Origin: Sulfurospirillum_A sp029027265
GTDB taxonomy: Bacteria > Campylobacterota > Campylobacteria > Campylobacterales > Sulfurospirillaceae
Assembly: GCA_029027265.1 (NCBI GenBank)
Contig: CP093061.1
Span: 2,294,001-2,358,000 of the forward strand
Reading direction: 5' to 3'
Length of the DNA stretch: 64,000 nt
Shown here piece by piece: positions 60,459 to 64,000 of the stretch (position 1 is its first letter; the number at the start of each line of letters is the position of its first letter). The notes beneath the pieces were generated by a model. That model ran no database searches. It was not told where the DNA came from and was given only the letters and a program-made list of their open reading frames with translations. The translations under genes and the position numbers were made by a program.

Positions 60459-61544
60459 ATGAATATAATATCTTTATTTTCAGGAGCAGGTGGATTAGAT
60501 TTAGGATTTGAGAAAGCTGGTTTTAAAACTATTTGGGCAAATGAATATGATAAAGAGATTTGGGAAACTTTTGAGAATAATTTTCCAAATACAATTTTAG
60601 ACAGAAGAAGTATAACTAAAATACCATCAAATGACATTCCTGAGACTATAGGACTTATTGGTGGACCTCCTTGCCAAAGTTGGAGTGAAGCAGGAAAATC
60701 AAGAGGAATAAAAGATGATAGAGGGCAACTATTTTTTGAATTTATAAGAGTTTTGAGAGATAAAAAACCACTGTTTTTTTTAGCTGAAAATGTATCAGGT
60801 ATGTTAGCTAGTCGTCATAGTGAAGCATTGGAAAACATTAAAAACCATTTTACAGACAGTGGGTACAATCTATCATTTGAACTCTTAGATGCTCATGATT
60901 ATCAAGTACCTCAAACAAGAAAAAGAATATTTTTTATTGGATTTAGAAAAGATTTAAATTTAAATTTTGAATTCCCAAAAGGGTTCTCAACAAAAAGATT
61001 TTTAAAAGATGTTATTTTTGATTTAAAAGACAACGTATTAGCGGCACGTGATAAAAACTATTCAAATAACAATGATTGTAAAATAGAAAATCATGAGTAC
61101 ATGACTGGTAGTTTTTCCTCAATGTATATGTCAAGAAACAGAGTTAGAAATTGGGATGAACCATCTTTTACTATTCAAGCGGGTGGAAGACATGCACCGC
61201 TTCATCCACAAGCTCCTACAATGCAATTTGTAGAACAAAACAAAAGAATATTTGTACCAAAAAGTGAACATTTATATAGAAGGCTAAGCATAAGAGAATG
61301 TGCTAGAATACAAACGTTTCCAGATAGTCATAAATTCTATTACCAAAATCTAAGTGCTGGTTATAAAATGGTTGGAAATGCAGTACCACCAAACCTCGCA
61401 TACTTTATTGCAAAGAAAATAATTGAAGATTTAAGTAAAGTTTATTCTGACAAACTTTTAAAACATACAAATGAAGTTCCCATAAGTAACTCTATTGATT
61501 ATGACAATAGAAATATTACAGATATAAAAATTGTCAGCAATTAA
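60459..61544 (+). CDS. DNA cytosine-5 methyltransferase, M.HaeIII/M.NgoPII-like
   Basis: 361 aa. Motif I LFSGAGGLDLGFEKAGF, catalytic PCQ loop GGPPCQSWSEAGKSRG, motif VI LAENVSGM, motif VIII QTRKRIFFIGF and motif X GNAVPPNLAYFIAKK are all present. Middle sequences such as FTIQAGGRHAPLHPQAPTM follow M.HaeIII closely, so the site is probably GGCC. Starts 5 bases after the endonuclease gene. Confidence 0.92.
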   Translation: MNIISLFSGAGGLDLGFEKAGFKTIWANEYDKEIWETFENNFPNTILDRRSITKIPSNDIPETIGLIGGPPCQSWSEAGKSRGIKDDRGQLFFEFIRVLRDKKPLFFLAENVSGMLASRHSEALENIKNHFTDSGYNLSFELLDAHDYQVPQTRKRIFFIGFRKDLNLNFEFPKGFSTKRFLKDVIFDLKDNVLAARDKNYSNNNDCKIENHEYMTGSFSSMYMSRNRVRNWDEPSFTIQAGGRHAPLHPQAPTMQFVEQNKRIFVPKSEHLYRRLSIRECARIQTFPDSHKFYYQNLSAGYKMVGNAVPPNLAYFIAKKIIEDLSKVYSDKLLKHTNEVPISNSIDYDNRNITDIKIVSN

Positions 61545-61565
61545 CTATCAATATAGATAATGTAT

Positions 61566-62264
61566 ATGAGTAAAAACCTAATTATCATGTTCGTAAAAGA
61601 ACCCAAACTTGGTTTTGTAAAAACAAGACTTGCAAAGAGTTGTGGGCATGGTTTTGTTGTGAATTTATATGTGAGATTTGTTCAAGATTTGATATATACT
61701 TTGCAAAGTGGTAAAAGTGATTTTAAACTTTGTGTTTATCCAAACCTCGAACTTGTAAATAAGATTTTTGGAGGCTTTGATAACTTCTTACAAAGCTCAG
61801 GCGATTTGGGAACAAAAATGCAAAAAGCTTTTGAAGAAAAGTTTAAAAGTGGTTATGACAAAATAGTTCTCATTGGAAGTGATACCCCTCACATAACAAA
61901 CTCTTTGTTTAATGATAGTTTTGAACAACTTGACTATCACGATGTAGTTTTAGGTCCAAGTTTGGACGGTGGTTATTATCTTATAGGTTTTAACAAAGAT
62001 ACTTTTACTTCAAACGCTTTTGAAGATATAGAGTGGAGTACTGCTAAGGTACTTGAACAAACTCTACAAAAACTACACAAAAAAAATGTATACTTGCAGG
62101 AAGAACTAAACGATATTGACATACTCGACGACCTAAAAGACTTTTATGAAAAGTTTCATAAAGGTTATTTTGAGGACTCGGAGACAATAAAATTTTTAAA
62201 AGAGAGTAAAAATAAATGGAAAAATTTGACGTTATCATCATCGGTGGAGGACCAGCTGGATTAG
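61566..62264 (+). CDS. Arsenosugar biosynthesis glycosyltransferase (TIGR04282-type)
   Basis: 232 aa. IIMFVKEPKLGFVKTRLAK, VLIGSDTPHIT, VVLGPSLDGGYYLIGF and NDIDILDDL match the family paired with TIGR04283 enzymes in arsenosugar clusters. Either ATG 61566 or 61560 may be the start; no clear ribosome-binding site. It overlaps the following oxidoreductase by 49 bases. It is separated from the rest of its pathway by the restriction cassette. Confidence 0.85.
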   Translation: MSKNLIIMFVKEPKLGFVKTRLAKSCGHGFVVNLYVRFVQDLIYTLQSGKSDFKLCVYPNLELVNKIFGGFDNFLQSSGDLGTKMQKAFEEKFKSGYDKIVLIGSDTPHITNSLFNDSFEQLDYHDVVLGPSLDGGYYLIGFNKDTFTSNAFEDIEWSTAKVLEQTLQKLHKKNVYLQEELNDIDILDDLKDFYEKFHKGYFEDSETIKFLKESKNKWKNLTLSSSVEDQLD

Positions 62265-63616
62265 TTGCTTCTAAAGTTTTGGTTGCTTTTGGCAAAAAAA
62301 CTGCCATAGTTGAAAGAGACAAACTTGGTGGTGATTGCACTCACTCAGGTTGTGTTCCTTCAAAAACTCTTCTAAAATCAGCTTCTGCATACTTTCATGC
62401 AAAAAACTTAAATAAATATGGGCTTAGTTCACCTAATTTTACGATAGACACTTCAAAAGTACTTTTACATGTAAGAAATGTAATAGATGAGATTTATGCT
62501 CACGAGACACCTGAAGTTTTTGAAAAAGCTGGTGTTACTATCATAGAAGGCAGTGCCGTATTTTGTTCAGAAAATGAGATTGTAGTAAACGATGAAACAT
62601 ACTATGCAGACAAATTCATTATTGCAACTGGCTCATCTCCAAGCATACCAAATATACAAGGCATCAAAGATATAGAGTACCTTACAAATGAAAATATATT
62701 TTTGCAAGACTCTATCCCCTCTTCGCTTATTGTGGTTGGTACTGGTGCTATTGGTATTGAAATGGCAACTGCATTTAACCGTCTAGGAAGTAAAGTTACA
62801 CTGCTCTCAAGAAGTCAAGGTATACTAAAACAAAACGATGAAGAGTTAAGCCAAATTCTACTAAGCGAGCTAAAAAAAGAGGGAATTGAGTTTATAAACA
62901 ACGCTTCATTTGAAAAACTCACACAATCTGATGGACAAATATCTTTACATGTAAACAACAAAACCATAACAGCAAAGAAGATACTCTTTGCTACAGGAAG
63001 ATTGGCAAATGTAAATGTAAATTTAGAGAGTGCTGATGTAGAGTACGATAAAAACAGCATAAAAGTTAATGAATATCTTCAAACAACAAACCCAAATATA
63101 TATGCCATAGGTGATGTATCAACAAGGTACAAATTTACCCACATTGCAGAACAAAACGCTATCATAGCTGCTTCAAATATAGGCTTACCTATAAAGAAAA
63201 AAGTGAGTTATGAGCATATTGGTTGGTGCATATACAGTGAGCCAGAACTTGCCCAAATAGGGCTCACTGAGAAAGAAGCCAAACAACAATATGGCAAAAA
63301 AGTAAAAGTATACAAAATGGAGTACAAAAACACCGATAGAGGCTATACGGATATAAAAAAAGTTGGTATTGTAAAAATAAGCGTACTAACTAACGGTACT
63401 ATAGTGGGAGCTTCCATATTGGGCAGCAGAGCTGGTGAACTCATTCATCAATTACAATTAGCTAAGACTTTTAATATATCTTTTGATAAACTTTCCAAAA
63501 TGGTTTATATATACCCTACTTTTTCAGACCTTATAAAACAACCGGCAAAGAAGTTTTACATAGCTAAACTCATGAATAATCCGTTTTTAAAATTCATAAA
63601 AAAAATACTAAAATGA
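62216..63616 (+). CDS. FAD-dependent disulfide oxidoreductase (mercuric reductase/lipoamide dehydrogenase type)
   Basis: 466 aa. FAD loop IIGGGPAGLVASKV, redox-active CTHSGC (C-x4-C) in GGDCTHSGCVPSK, NAD loop VVGTGAIGIEMATAF, and FAD-site IYAIGDVS. It lacks a heavy-metal domain and a C-terminal CC pair, so it is not MerA itself. Enzymes like this accompany TVP38/TMEM64 and arsenic genes. Overlaps neighbours at both ends. Substrate not known. Confidence 0.85.
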   Translation: MEKFDVIIIGGGPAGLVASKVLVAFGKKTAIVERDKLGGDCTHSGCVPSKTLLKSASAYFHAKNLNKYGLSSPNFTIDTSKVLLHVRNVIDEIYAHETPEVFEKAGVTIIEGSAVFCSENEIVVNDETYYADKFIIATGSSPSIPNIQGIKDIEYLTNENIFLQDSIPSSLIVVGTGAIGIEMATAFNRLGSKVTLLSRSQGILKQNDEELSQILLSELKKEGIEFINNASFEKLTQSDGQISLHVNNKTITAKKILFATGRLANVNVNLESADVEYDKNSIKVNEYLQTTNPNIYAIGDVSTRYKFTHIAEQNAIIAASNIGLPIKKKVSYEHIGWCIYSEPELAQIGLTEKEAKQQYGKKVKVYKMEYKNTDRGYTDIKKVGIVKISVLTNGTIVGASILGSRAGELIHQLQLAKTFNISFDKLSKMVYIYPTFSDLIKQPAKKFYIAKLMNNPFLKFIKKILK

Positions 63617-64000
63617 ACAAAAAATTTATAGTACTCGCAATTTTTATTGCCGTAGTTGTGCTTGTCAAAATATATGATTTAGATAAGTACTTTACGTTTG
63701 AGAACTTAAAAGCTCAAAAAGACATTCTAGCGGAATATGTAAATACAAACTACATGTTAGCTGTTATTGCTTTTATAGGACTTTACATAGTTTCCGTCAC
63801 TTTTTTACTTCCGATTGCAACTATACTTACTCTTAGTGGAGGATTTTTATTTGGTTCTATTTTTGGTGTCATTTTTGTTAATATAGGTGCAACTGTTGGA
63901 GCAGTTTTAGCCTTTTTGTTTGCTCGTTATATTTTAGGAGAAAAAGTACAAGAGAAGTACAAAAAGCAGTTAGAAAAATTTAATAAAGAGTTAGAAGCAA
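63613..64000 (+). CDS. TVP38/TMEM64 family membrane protein, 3' end outside window
   Basis: At least 129 aa from ATG 63613. An N-terminal hydrophobic segment (FIVLAIFIAVVVLVK) precedes VSVTFLLPIATILTLSGGFL, FGSIFGVIFVNIGATVGAVL and FARYILG, the VTT-domain core. These membrane proteins are often next to arsenosugar genes. It overlaps the oxidoreductase stop by 4 bases and runs past the window end. Confidence 0.88.
   Translation, partial: MNKKFIVLAIFIAVVVLVKIYDLDKYFTFENLKAQKDILAEYVNTNYMLAVIAFIGLYIVSVTFLLPIATILTLSGGFLFGSIFGVIFVNIGATVGAVLAFLFARYILGEKVQEKYKKQLEKFNKELEA

Larger units (their letters stand above)
7202..62953. repeat. Dispersed palindrome TACATGTA (extended CTTTACATGTAAAG), about 37 copies
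   Basis: TACATGTA starts read by eye: 7205, 7418, 7459, 9417, 10067, 10947, 11163, 13574, 13609, 17725, 18967, 19453, 20111, 21306, 21326, 22913, 23496, 26073, 26188, 26454, 26903, 30058, 32971, 32992, 38841, 41399, 41502, 46814, 47472, 52441, 56540, 56576, 56952, 59350, 59956, 62466, 62946. Six are perfect 14-mers (7202, 10944, 13606, 32989, 41396, 41499). Most lie inside genes and encode LHV(K) or FTCK; it occurs in core and accessory genes alike. Confidence 0.85.

Noticed and set aside
62216..63616. Mercuric reductase MerA
   Set aside because: The oxidoreductase core fits, but there is no N-terminal HMA domain and no C-terminal Cys pair, and no mer genes are nearby.
1..64000. Scarcity of GGCC, the likely site of the type II cassette (only six found by eye: 5498, 10994, 20589, 39274, 43970, 58809)
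   Set aside because: CCGG and GCGC, which should not be targets, appear about equally rare by eye, so low G+C and codon use explain it without avoidance. A Markov-model count would decide.
1..64000. tRNA, rRNA or CRISPR array
   Set aside because: No cloverleaf with a conserved T-loop, no rRNA segment and no regularly spaced repeats were seen in any intergenic region.

Overview
The window comes from an AT-rich member of the Campylobacterota, probably Sulfurimonas-like. Three neighbourhoods point there. One is the miaB / HP0268-type nuclease / DUF374 acyltransferase / nusA block. The second is the fabI-tpiA-pgk-gap block divergent from nadD-rsfS, a layout I recall from Campylobacter and Helicobacter genomes. 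The third is a cbb3-oxidase maturation pair (CcoI ATPase and CcoS) beside a small cytochrome c. No rRNA, tRNA or CRISPR array was seen.

Layout. (1) 1-7.97 kb: surface polysaccharide / LPS genes on the + strand (asparagine synthetase, GT9 and GT4 glycosyltransferases, O-antigen ligase, FkbM methyltransferase, WaaF). They meet the minus-strand ADP-heptose operon gmhB-hldD-hldE-gmhA (7.9-11.4 kb). (2) 11.5-43.2 kb: mostly housekeeping. This includes cytochrome c, the ccoI-ccoS operon with an unlisted 41-codon ORF inside it, rho, dnaX with an A10 slippage run, prfB, panC, fosA, a toxin-antitoxin pair, rimO, tilS, a PilM/N/O-like operon, miaB, nusA, the glycolytic genes, nadD, rsfS and pfkA. An unrecognised two-gene module (P-loop ATPase plus a TPR protein with a degenerate NTPase-like front) sits at 33.0-36.1 kb. 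(3) 43.2-46.5 kb: a scrap-yard of mobile DNA. It holds an IS30 transposase fragment fused in frame to a decayed cytochrome c peroxidase, a chemotaxis-receptor fragment, a DDE-transposase tail and an intact IS110-group element. (4) 46.5-56.1 kb: a thioesterase, then a type I restriction-modification operon containing two RhuM-family genes. (5) 56.1-64 kb: an arsenosugar biosynthesis cluster, including a fused ArsS-ArsM protein, split by a type II restriction-modification cassette of the NgoPII / M.HaeIII type.

Main discoveries. The IS110 element can be read in full: its upstream non-coding end contains four guide segments in bridge-RNA order that match both flanks and both element ends across a CT core, so the element ends and the empty target site can be fixed to the base. 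The palindrome TACATGTA (often extended to CTTTACATGTAAAG) occurs about 37 times, inside and between genes. It is absent from the first 7 kb of surface-polysaccharide genes, and is twice paired to form a long hairpin between convergent genes. The ATPase/TPR pair is the best candidate for an undescribed system.
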